From positions 2,327,501-2,391,500 of the forward strand of contig NZ_CP083951.1 in the NCBI RefSeq assembly GCF_006440675.2: a DNA stretch of 64,000 bases, written 5' to 3'. The DNA is from Mesorhizobium sp. B2-8-5. Lineage in GTDB: Bacteria > Pseudomonadota > Alphaproteobacteria > Rhizobiales > Rhizobiaceae. Under the pieces are notes generated by a model. It ran no database searches. It was not told the origin of the DNA and saw nothing but the letters and a program-made list of their open reading frames with translations. This document shows, one piece after another, positions 28,671 to 35,371 of this stretch (the stretch's first letter is position 1; each line of letters starts with the position of its first letter). The position numbers were made by a program, and so were the translations under genes.

Positions 28671-29773
28671 GAGACCAATCCCCGCTCTTCCAGCTCGCGC
28701 CGCATGTCCGCGCCCCGGTCGATAACGACGCTGTTGCGGACCCATGCCGCGAATTCGCCGAGCGAATCTTCCAGCCGACGCTTCGGCTCAAAGCCCAGCA
28801 GTTCCCGGGCCTTGGCGATGTCGGCGAAGCAGTTGCGGATATCGCCCGAGCGCGCCTTGGTGAGGATTTCGGGCGGCCGCTTTGGGATGCCCATAGCCTT
28901 GGCAAGAAGACGGGCCACGTCCCTGATCGAATAGGCGTGGCCGCTGCCGATGTTGATGGCATGGCCGGCGGCCTGGCGCTGCTCCAGCGCCAGCCGGAAC
29001 GCGGTGGCGACATCGCGCACATGAACGAAATCGCGCTTCTGCTCGCCGTCCTCGAAGATCGTCGGCCGCTTGCCGTTGGCAAGGCGCGAGGCGAAGTTGG
29101 CGAGAACGCCGGTGTAGGGATTGGCAAGCGCCTGTCCGGCGCCGAACACGTTGAACAGGCGCAGTGCAACGGCATCGACGCCGTAGGCCTGGCCGAAGAT
29201 CAGCACCGCGCGTTCCTGCGCATACTTGGTCAGCGCGTAGATCGAGGCGAGATCGGGCCGCTTCTCCTCGTCCGTCGGAAGAGGCGACAGTGTTTGGCCG
29301 GTCGCCGACAGCAAATCCCAGCGGCCCTCCCTTATATCGGCAGGCTTGCGGCGCGCATTGTCGATCCGCTCGCCGTCCGGAGTCTGATAGAGGCCTTCAC
29401 CATAGATGCTCATGGAGGACGCCACGACGATCCGTTCGACCGGCTTCTTGATGAGTGCCTCGAGCAGCACCGCCGTGCCGAGATCGTTCGTGCCGACATA
29501 GCGGGCGATCTCGTACATGGACTGGCCGACGCCAACCTCGGCCGCCAGATGGATCACGGCATCGACGTCTGAAACCGCCTCAGCGACAGCGTCGCGGTCG
29601 CGCACGTCCCCCTTGATCAGTTCGGCCCCCGTAGGGAGGTTGATGGCTTCGGCGCCGTGCACCTGTTCGACAAGCGCGTCGAGCAGGCGCACCTGATAGC
29701 CATGGTCGGTGAGTTCCTGGGCGACGTGGCGGCCGATGAAGCCGCAACCTCCCGTAACCAATACACGTTTCAC
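28667..29773 (-). CDS. NAD-dependent sugar epimerase/dehydratase (GalE-like)
   Basis: 368 residues from a GTG at 29773 with an AAGGGAG ribosome binding site. RVLVTGGCGFIGRHVAQEL (NAD binding), HLAAEVGVGQSMYEI, SSMSIYGEGLY and catalytic YALTKYAQE. Resembles dTDP-rhamnose 4-epimerase or UDP-glucose 4-epimerase families. First gene of the second glycan operon, with a candidate EcfG promoter upstream. Confidence 0.85.
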   Translation of the reverse strand: MKRVLVTGGCGFIGRHVAQELTDHGYQVRLLDALVEQVHGAEAINLPTGAELIKGDVRDRDAVAEAVSDVDAVIHLAAEVGVGQSMYEIARYVGTNDLGTAVLLEALIKKPVERIVVASSMSIYGEGLYQTPDGERIDNARRKPADIREGRWDLLSATGQTLSPLPTDEEKRPDLASIYALTKYAQERAVLIFGQAYGVDAVALRLFNVFGAGQALANPYTGVLANFASRLANGKRPTIFEDGEQKRDFVHVRDVATAFRLALEQRQAAGHAINIGSGHAYSIRDVARLLAKAMGIPKRPPEILTKARSGDIRNCFADIAKARELLGFEPKRRLEDSLGEFAAWVRNSVVIDRGADMRRELEERGLVS

Positions 29774-29808
29774 GATGACTCCCTTGCGGATTTGGCTTCG
29801 GCGCCCCG

Positions 29809-29833
29809 AACTGCGCGGCAAAAGGTTTGTTCC
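29809..29833 (-). promoter_or_regulatory. Candidate EcfG-type promoter of the epimerase-led glycan operon
   Basis: Minus-strand GGAAC (29833-29829), 16 nt, AGTT (29812-29809); 35 nt before the GTG start at 29773. Back to back with a plus-strand site at 29899-29923. Confidence 0.6.
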
Positions 29834-29898
29834 CTGCTTCAACAAAGTTCCCGTCTCAGGAGGTGCCGCAGCTTTGTCAGAGAGCCGTTCCACCATCT

Positions 29899-29923
29899 GG
29901 AACATTGCCTGTTGGCTGCTGTT
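29899..29923 (+). promoter_or_regulatory. Candidate EcfG-type promoter
   Basis: GGAAC (29899-29903), 16 nt, TGTT (29920-29923); 39 nt before the ATG at 29963. Confidence 0.55.
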
Positions 29924-29962
29924 AGGACCGCTCATCGGTCCCCGCTGCAGAAAGGAAAGTCC

Positions 29963-30232
29963 ATGTCCGAGGCCAAGACGACCACCAACCACGACGAAAT
30001 CCGGAAGTGGGTAGAAGAACGGAATGGCCAGCCGGCTGTCGTTCGCACGAAAGGCAAGGGCGGCATTCTGCGCATCGATTTCGGCGAGCCCGAAGACACG
30101 CTCGAACCGATCGAATGGGACGAATTCTTCCGCATCTTCGACGAGAACGATCTCGCCTTCCTGCATCAGGATGAAGCTGGCGGCGGAACGAGCCGCTTCA
30201 ACAAATTCGTCGAGCGCAGCCGGAAGAGCTGA
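29963..30232 (+). CDS. Conserved small acidic protein, paralog of 52690-52953
   Basis: 89 residues, ATG after AAAGGAAAG. EWDEFFRIFDENDLAFLHQD and TSRFNKFVERS are shared almost word for word with the 87-residue protein at 52690-52953 (EWEDFFKVLDDNNLMFVHQD, TSRFNKFVPRE). Function unknown; both copies sit behind candidate EcfG promoters. Confidence 0.8.
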   Translation: MSEAKTTTNHDEIRKWVEERNGQPAVVRTKGKGGILRIDFGEPEDTLEPIEWDEFFRIFDENDLAFLHQDEAGGGTSRFNKFVERSRKS

Positions 30233-30251
30233 CGGCCAAGGATAGTGTCAT

Positions 30252-30289
30252 GGCGCCGTTGAAGGGAGAGGAGACCCTGCAACGGCGCC
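30252..30289. repeat. Perfect 10-bp inverted repeat between convergent genes
   Basis: GGCGCCGTTG (30252-30261) and its exact complement CAACGGCGCC (30280-30289) enclose an 18-nt loop, just after the stop at 30232 and before the converging stop at 30328. No T tract follows, so it may be a bidirectional transcript-end hairpin. Confidence 0.5.
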
Positions 30290-30327
30290 GCGACAGGCGG
30301 TCAGGCTGCCGCATTTGTTCGTCCCGC

Positions 30328-30567
30328 TCAATCGAGCGGCTTGTCCGTCGGCCTGGGTGTCGGCCCGGCCTCGCGGCGCCGGCCGGCATTGCGGCTGGCA
30401 ACACGGTTATCGAGCTGCGAGGACGATGGCTCCGGGGCGCCTGCGGTCTTCGGAGCGATCGGCTTCGCGCCTGCATCGCTGCCCTGCGCATCGCGACGCG
30501 GATGTGGAAGACCTCCGCGGTCGGGCGACTTCACTGGAGGCTTGGACGTATCTTTCGCTTGAGCCAT
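30328..30567 (-). CDS. Small Pro/Arg-rich disordered protein
   Basis: 79 residues from the ATG at 30567 with an AGGAAGG ribosome binding site. Low complexity ([17 protein letters not shown], then [18 protein letters not shown]), no fold expected. It is in the same frame as the misread tail of the frameshifted dehydrogenase upstream but has its own start. Function unknown. Confidence 0.6.
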   Translation of the reverse strand: MAQAKDTSKPPVKSPDRGGLPHPRRDAQGSDAGAKPIAPKTAGAPEPSSSQLDNRVASRNAGRRREAGPTPRPTDKPLD

Positions 30568-30626
30568 TTCGAACCTTCCTGGTTCAGTCAGAGATCTGCA
30601 AAGCCTATCATTCGCTATCGGCGCTA

Positions 30627-31803
30627 TCAGCCGTGCGGGCGCATCACCACTTTGATGCAGCCGTCCTGCTTGTCGCGGAATGTCTTGTAGAGGCCGGGTC
30701 CGTCTTCGAGGCCGGCGCGGTGGGTGATGACGAAGGACGGGTCGATCTCGCCGCTCTCGACCTTTTGAAGGAGCGGCTCGAGATAGCGCTGGGTGTGGGT
30801 CTGGCCCATGCGGAATGTCAGCCCCTTGTTCATCGCCGCACCGAAGGGAATGTGATCGACCAGGCCGATATAGACACCGGGCACCGAGATGGTGCCGCCC
30901 TTGCGGCAGCAATAGATCACCTCGCAGCACATGCGGCCGGTCGGTGCCGAGATAGACGGTGGCCTTGGCCTTATCGAGCATGGAATCGGTCGTTGCGGTG
31001 GCATCGGCCTCGGTGCCGACGCAGTCGATGCAACTGTCCGGCCCGCGCCCGCCGGTCATGGCCATCAGGGCATCGTAAATATCGGAATTGCTGAAATCGA
31101 GCGTTTCCGCCTTGCCGTAGTCGCGCGCCATGGCAAGCCGTTCCGGCACCTTGTCGATGGCGATGACGCGGCCGGCGCCGAGCATCCACGCGCTCTGGAT
31201 GGCAAACTGGCCGACCGGTCCACAACCCCAAATGGCGACAGTGTCGCCTTCCTGGATGCCGGCATTCTCGGCCGCCATGTAGCCGGTCGGAAAGATATCG
31301 GAGAGGAACAGCACCTGCTCGTCATCGATGCCGTCGGGCACCTTGATGGGGCCGACATCGGCGAAGGGAACGCGCAGATACTCGGCCTGTCCTCCCCAGT
31401 AGCCGCCGACCAGATGCGAATAGCCGAACAGGCCCGCGGGCGACTGGCCCATGACCTTGGCAGCCTGCTCGGCGTTGGGATTCGACCGGTCGCAGAGCGA
31501 GAACAGGCTGTTCTGACAGAACCAGCATTCTCCGCACGAGATGTTGAAGGGCACGACGACGCGATCGCCCTTCTTGAACTTCGTATGGGCGCGGCCGACC
31601 TCCACCACTTCGCCCATGGTCTCGTGGCCCAGCACGTCGCCCGATTTCATCGTCGGCATGTAGCCGTCCATCAGATGCAGGTCCGAACCGCATATGGCGC
31701 AGCAGGTGACCTTAATGATGATATCGCGGTCGTTCTCGATCGCCGGATCGGCGACCTGATCGCAACCAATGTCGCCTTTGCCATGCCATGTCAGGGCTTT
31801 CAT
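30627..31803 (-). pseudogene. Zinc-dependent formaldehyde/alcohol dehydrogenase (FdhA-like), frameshifted
   Basis: From the ATG at 31803 the frame encodes a zinc MDR enzyme: [14 protein letters not shown] (catalytic Zn), [12 protein letters not shown], a structural-Zn loop [18 protein letters not shown] and [12 protein letters not shown] (NAD binding). Near 30921-30924 the frame breaks: [12 protein letters not shown] continues in another frame as [20 protein letters not shown] and ends at 30627. A 2-nt loss (CGCGAG to CGAG) would explain it. Intact relatives are about 390 residues. It is either a true pseudogene or a base-call error; it lies 77 nt behind the SDR gene. Confidence 0.85.
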
Positions 31804-31880
31804 TGGGATTGTTCCTATGAATTGTGGGTCCTAGCGATGCGGCGGAACTGACGCTGAGCGGGAATGTCCCCGGATCATTT

Positions 31881-32666
31881 TCAGCCCTCTTTCGCCGAAC
31901 CCGGCTCGGCCATCTCGCGGTGCTGTTCGGCCAGCGCGCCGACCGGCGTGACATGGGCGGCGGCGACCTGCATCTTGTTCTTCCAGCCGCTGACGACCTG
32001 TTCTTCGCCTGCCATCAAGGCATCGTAGCCGTCTTTCGCCACATCCGCGGGGTTGTCCTTCTCCTGCGTTCCGACCTCGGTGTCCATCATATCGGCACGC
32101 TCGAAGAAGCGCGTCTGCGTGGCCCCCGGCATCAGCACGGTCACGCTCACGCCGCTGTCTTTCAGCTCGTGGCGCATCGCGATGGCAAAGGAATCGATGA
32201 AAGCCTTGGTGCCGTTGTAGACCGCCTGGAACGTACCCGGCATGAAGCCGGCAATCGAGCCGGTGAACAGGATCCGGCCGCGGCCGCGCTCCACCATTTT
32301 GCGGCCGAGCTTATGGGCGAGGTAGACGGTGCCGGTGATGTTGGTGTCGATGACGCGGCGTGCCTCGCTCCAGTCCTGGTCGACAAAGCCGCGGCCCAGG
32401 CCGCGCCCTGCATTGAGGAAGAGAAGATCGATGTCGCGATCGCCGATCTTGGCGATCAATTTGTCGGCGCCGTCCTCGCTTGCAAGGTCGGCCTCCACTG
32501 CGTCGACCGAGACGCCATGCGACTGGAGCGCCTCGGCGGCCTGCTCGATGGCCGGCTCATCGGCGACAATGGCTAGATCGTAGCCGTCCTTGGCGCAGAG
32601 TTTCGCGAGCGCCTTGCCGATGCCGCTCGAGGCGCCGGTGACGACCGCCAGTTTCCTGTTTCCCAT
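31881..32666 (-). CDS. Short-chain dehydrogenase/reductase
   Basis: 261 residues from the ATG at 32666 with an AGGAGG site 6 nt upstream. Classical SDR: TGASSGIGKALAKLCA (NAD(P) binding), LFLNAGRGLG, the catalytic Ser in FTGSIAGFMPGT and YNGTKAFI (Tyr-x3-Lys). Substrate unknown. A GGAAC-N16-TGTT promoter precedes it, probably also serving the frameshifted dehydrogenase downstream. Confidence 0.88.
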   Translation of the reverse strand: MGNRKLAVVTGASSGIGKALAKLCAKDGYDLAIVADEPAIEQAAEALQSHGVSVDAVEADLASEDGADKLIAKIGDRDIDLLFLNAGRGLGRGFVDQDWSEARRVIDTNITGTVYLAHKLGRKMVERGRGRILFTGSIAGFMPGTFQAVYNGTKAFIDSFAIAMRHELKDSGVSVTVLMPGATQTRFFERADMMDTEVGTQEKDNPADVAKDGYDALMAGEEQVVSGWKNKMQVAAAHVTPVGALAEQHREMAEPGSAKEG

Positions 32667-32691
32667 TCGATCCTCCTGAGTGGTTCGGCCG

Positions 32692-32716
32692 AACATCCGG
32701 TTGGACCGAATGTTCC
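32692..32716 (-). promoter_or_regulatory. Candidate EcfG-type promoter of the SDR gene
   Basis: Minus-strand GGAAC (32716-32712), 16 nt, TGTT (32695-32692), 25 nt before the ATG at 32666; back to back with the plus-strand site at 32782-32807. Confidence 0.65.
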
Positions 32717-32781
32717 TCGGGCGGGTAGGATTTCGGGCAAGGAGGATTTGCGCGCGGCCGATTGCTATGCGGTCGGCCGAG

Positions 32782-32807
32782 GGAACCGCGTGGGCGCTCA
32801 GGCTGTT
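32782..32807 (+). promoter_or_regulatory. Candidate EcfG-type promoter
   Basis: GGAAC (32782-32786), 17 nt, TGTT (32804-32807), 21 nt before the ATG at 32829. Confidence 0.5.
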
Positions 32808-32828
32808 GGATCAGCAAGGAGCAATGGC

Positions 32829-33035
32829 ATGGGACTCTTTTCCGACCTGAGCAAAAAGCTGACCGAGAACCTATATGCTCATGGAAGCTATCTGAGCGAT
32901 CCGAGCGCCGACCTGCCGCGGCGGGTGGAGGAAACGGTCGATCTGCTGATGCCCTTCGTGAAGCCCGAAGCGCGGGAAACGGTCAAGCTGCAGATCCTCG
33001 GCATCATCCACGAGCATATCTTTGACGAGAAGTGA
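32829..33035 (+). CDS. Small conserved-looking 68-residue protein
   Basis: ATG at 32829 after AAGGAGC. Helical text MGLFSDLSKKLTENLYAHGS, RRVEETVDLLMPFVKPEARE and a final HEHIFDEK. No family name recognised. Divergent from the SDR gene, with paired EcfG-type promoters between them. Confidence 0.65.
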   Translation: MGLFSDLSKKLTENLYAHGSYLSDPSADLPRRVEETVDLLMPFVKPEARETVKLQILGIIHEHIFDEK

Positions 33036-33076
33036 CTCCGGCTCGATCCCGGAGACACTAGCCGGCGGGGGCTCTG

Positions 33077-33214
33077 TCACCCCGAACGTCGGGATCCGCG
33101 CTGCTTTTCGGCTTCGCGCAGCACCCGCACAATGGCGTCGACTGGAGAGGGGTGTGTTGTTGGCTGTGCTTTCCAGCGCCACAGATGACGAAACAAACGT
33201 CTCAAGCGCGGCAT
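33077..33214 (-). CDS. Small basic 45-residue protein
   Basis: ATG at 33214 preceded by a full AGGAGGT ribosome binding site and by a GGAAC-N16-GGTT promoter 24 nt upstream. Basic N-terminus MPRLRRLFRHLWRWK, then AIVRVLREAEKQRGSRRSG. Could bind nucleic acid or a membrane surface; no family recognised. The paired regulatory signals are the main evidence that it is a gene. Confidence 0.6.
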   Translation of the reverse strand: MPRLRRLFRHLWRWKAQPTTHPSPVDAIVRVLREAEKQRGSRRSG

Positions 33215-33238
33215 CGCAATTACCTCCTTGCGCCATCC

Positions 33239-33263
33239 AACCTGGGACGGGGAATGATGTTCC
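33239..33263 (-). promoter_or_regulatory. Candidate EcfG-type promoter
   Basis: Minus-strand GGAAC (33263-33259), 16 nt, GGTT (33242-33239), between the stop of the gene at 33266-33589 and the 45-residue gene. Confidence 0.6.
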
Positions 33264-33265
33264 TT

Positions 33266-33589
33266 TCATACCTGGCGGAAGACCGCGGCGAGCAGAAACA
33301 CAACCGCGGCCAGTACAACCAGCGCCACGATCACCAGCACCGGGCCATTCCTGCGCGGTTGCAGGCCGGGCGCGTTCTCTGGCGGCCGCATCGCGTTGGC
33401 AAAGCTTGTCTGGTTGGTGAAGCTCGGTTTGCGCGGCCCGGCCGGCTTTGCGGAAGTCGGGACATCGCCGGCCTCGGCATCCGTCTCCTGCGGCGCCGCC
33501 GCAGGGTCGAACCCGGGGGTCTTGTCCTGCGTCCTGCCGGCCTGGATTTCGCCGCGGGCCTCGGCGGGTGTGCGTTGGTTAGGTGACAT
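33266..33589 (-). CDS. Tail-anchored small membrane protein (107 residues)
   Basis: ATG at 33589 with GGAGG upstream. About 80 polar, Pro/Ala-rich residues (PNQRTPAEARGEIQAGR) are followed by one C-terminal helix (GPVLVIVALVVLAAVVFLLAA) and FRQV. Probably anchored with the bulk in the cytoplasm. Function unknown; candidate EcfG promoter upstream. Confidence 0.7.
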   Translation of the reverse strand: MSPNQRTPAEARGEIQAGRTQDKTPGFDPAAAPQETDAEAGDVPTSAKPAGPRKPSFTNQTSFANAMRPPENAPGLQPRRNGPVLVIVALVVLAAVVFLLAAVFRQV

Positions 33590-33610
33590 TCGGCGCCTCC
33601 TTTGTTTCCA

Positions 33611-33635
33611 AACCTGCTTCCGGCCCCGCTGTTCC
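33611..33635 (-). promoter_or_regulatory. Candidate EcfG-type promoter
   Basis: Minus-strand GGAAC (33635-33631), 16 nt, GGTT (33614-33611), 21 nt before the ATG at 33589. Confidence 0.6.
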
Positions 33636-33742
33636 AACCGGGCCTTTAGGATGGATATCGATCAGGGAGCCGCCTTCGAGTTCATCGCGAGCGCTTTGGA
33701 GATGTCAGGCGCGGCTATCTAAGTCGATTCTTGAACTGGGGC

Positions 33743-33767
33743 GGAACTTTCGGGAGCAGGGGAGCTT
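33743..33767 (+). promoter_or_regulatory. Candidate EcfG-type promoter (relaxed)
   Basis: GGAAC (33743-33747), 16 nt, GCTT (33764-33767), satisfying GGAAC-N18-TT; 32 nt before the ATG at 33800. Confidence 0.4.
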
Positions 33768-33799
33768 TGTATCCCCGACGCGGAGACGAAGAGGCAGGA

Positions 33800-34099
33800 A
33801 TGCAAGTTCTCGACACAGCGATACATGCCGGTACTGGACACGTGACGGTCGAATTTCTCGGCGAGGACGGGGAAAACATCGCTGTCACCATGGTTCTCTC
33901 CGACCGCTTGCCTGGCGATGCCGCGCTTGTCGATCGCGCCAAAGAGTTGATGGTTCAGTGCGCGGCATTCGGCGGCCGATCTGCGCAAGGTAGCCAGGAC
34001 GGCACCGTGGATGCCGTCCGGCCCGCCGACGAGCGGCCAATCGACGTGGGTCTCTATACATTCGAATATCGCGAGGGTGGCAGTTTTGAGGCGGCTTGA
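33800..34099 (+). CDS. Hypothetical 99-residue protein
   Basis: ATG at 33800. Contains a beta-rich MQVLDTAIHAGTGHVTVEFLG ... IAVTMVLSDR and an acidic middle. No family recognised. First of four closely spaced plus-strand genes ending in a response regulator, so it may be part of a signalling operon. Confidence 0.6.
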   Translation: MQVLDTAIHAGTGHVTVEFLGEDGENIAVTMVLSDRLPGDAALVDRAKELMVQCAAFGGRSAQGSQDGTVDAVRPADERPIDVGLYTFEYREGGSFEAA

Positions 34100-34286
34100 T
34101 GGGGTGGAATTCCCCAACGTCGAAGCTGTACATGATGAAGCGCTGCGCTCGGCGATCGATCTGCTCGACGATCCGGCTGCCGAACCTTGGCGGGAGGGCT
34201 GGGCGGTTCGGGGCGGCGACGGCGATGTAATCTTGTCCATCGCTATCGATGAGGCAAAGCGGGAAAAGGCGGCCGCGGCGTTGTGA
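34086..34286 (+). CDS. DUF6894-like protein, N-terminally short
   Basis: Frame text RRLDGVEFPNVEAVHDEALRS resembles the end of the D-x-EGxEFPdleaARaEA motif of DUF6894 small proteins, but the usual N-terminal strand (RYFFDLRDG) is missing. A TTG at 34086 is the best in-frame start and overlaps the preceding stop; the frame is open from about 34011. Either a truncated member or a gene with an undetected start. Confidence 0.45.
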   Translation: MRRLDGVEFPNVEAVHDEALRSAIDLLDDPAAEPWREGWAVRGGDGDVILSIAIDEAKREKAAAAL

Positions 34287-34299
34287 TGGAGGCAAGTCT

Positions 34300-34578
34300 G
34301 TGAAGGATCGGACGATAAATCTCTTTATGCCCTTGCACGCGATTGCCGCCGCAAGGGGCGATGGGCTGAGGTCGCAATTCCTTCGACTGTTCGAGGCCCG
34401 CGCGGCCTTGTCAGACCTCGACGTGATCCAACTTAGCCGGCGCGAGGACGCAGGCTTGGATCAAGCCAGCCCGAATCCTATCGGCAGCCGCGCAGCCGTT
34501 TGCGGGCGAAACATTGTGCGCTTCCCTGGCCGGCGGAGTACATCAAGCCGTGTGCCAGGAGGAGGTAAGCGTGTCTGA
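34300..34578 (+). CDS. Hypothetical 92-residue protein
   Basis: GTG at 34300 preceded by GGAGG at about 8 nt. NLFMPLHAIAAARGDGLRSQ then a Ser/Arg-rich tail ending 8 nt into the response regulator gene. No family recognised; the overlap suggests coupled expression. Confidence 0.45.
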   Translation: MKDRTINLFMPLHAIAAARGDGLRSQFLRLFEARAALSDLDVIQLSRREDAGLDQASPNPIGSRAAVCGRNIVRFPGRRSTSSRVPGGGKRV

Positions 34579-34951
34579 GGAGATCGTTATGCAAGCGCCT
34601 TTGGCACTGATCATTGAAGACGAATATTTGATCGCTTGCGACGTGGCGGATGGCTTAAGGGCGCTCGGCTTCGAGGTGGCGTGCGTGGCCTCGGAACGGG
34701 CAGCGGCGACATGGCTGGACGACAACCACCCCGATCTGGCCATCATCGACATCCAATTGCTCGACGGCCAACGGGGTACCGCCGCCGCTCGCCTCAAGGA
34801 AGCGGGTGTGCCTTTCGTCGTCCATTCGGGCTACGATCCGGCGTTCCAGTCCGCTGTCTTCCATGGCGCGCCTTTTCTGCCGAAGCCTGCGCCGATCCGG
34901 CATCTGGTCGAACTTGCGAGCCGGTTGATAGGTGATCGCACCACGTCGTAG
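34571..34951 (+). CDS. Single-domain response regulator
   Basis: 126 residues from a GTG at 34571 with GGAGG 6 nt upstream. Receiver domain: LIIEDEYLIACDVADGL (acidic pair), IIDIQLLDGQ (phospho-acceptor Asp), FVVHSGYD (Ser switch), PKPAPIRHL (Lys). No output domain. Its partner is unknown; the HWE kinase at 35372-38944 is a nearby candidate. Confidence 0.87.
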   Translation: MSEEIVMQAPLALIIEDEYLIACDVADGLRALGFEVACVASERAAATWLDDNHPDLAIIDIQLLDGQRGTAAARLKEAGVPFVVHSGYDPAFQSAVFHGAPFLPKPAPIRHLVELASRLIGDRTTS

Positions 34952-34962
34952 GCCAGGCTTTC

Positions 34963-35355
34963 TCAGTCCGGCGCATCGCTCTTGCGGAACCGCGACACCG
35001 CTTCAATCAACAGGTTGTAATCGACCGGCTTCGACAGCTTGGGCTTGTCGCGAAACTGGTCGGGAAAGACGGTGACGCTGTCATAGCCGGTAAGGAAAAT
35101 GAAAGGGACACGGCCGAGCGTGAGATGCTCGGCCAGCGGAAAGCTTTGCTCCCCCCGAAGGTTCACATCCAGCACGGCTCCGTCCAGGGCAACACCATCG
35201 ATTTGTGCAAGCGCCTGTCTGACCGTAGGTGCCGGGCCGATCACTGTGCATCCTGCTTGGGTCAACCGGTCGGTGAGATCCTCCGCAAGCATAAATACGT
35301 CCTCGACCACAAGGACATTCAGGCCGGACAAGAGCATGTTGTGTCCACTCCTCAT
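34963..35355 (-). CDS. Single-domain response regulator
   Basis: 130 residues: VLVVEDVFMLAEDLTDRL, LDGAVLDVNLRGEQ, PFIFLTGYD, KPKLSKPVD. Complete receiver without output domain. It starts 17 nt after the hybrid kinase gene on the same strand, so it is probably co-transcribed and phosphorylated by that kinase. An internal ATG at 35337 is a possible start. Confidence 0.87.
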   Translation of the reverse strand: MRSGHNMLLSGLNVLVVEDVFMLAEDLTDRLTQAGCTVIGPAPTVRQALAQIDGVALDGAVLDVNLRGEQSFPLAEHLTLGRVPFIFLTGYDSVTVFPDQFRDKPKLSKPVDYNLLIEAVSRFRKSDAPD

Positions 35356-35371
35356 CGCTCAGCGGCAAATG

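Noticed and set aside
30328..31803. A single 491-residue dehydrogenase with a proline-rich tail
   Set aside because: The tail after VLR is out-of-frame reading of the true C-terminus, and the last 79 codons are a separate gene with its own ribosome binding site.
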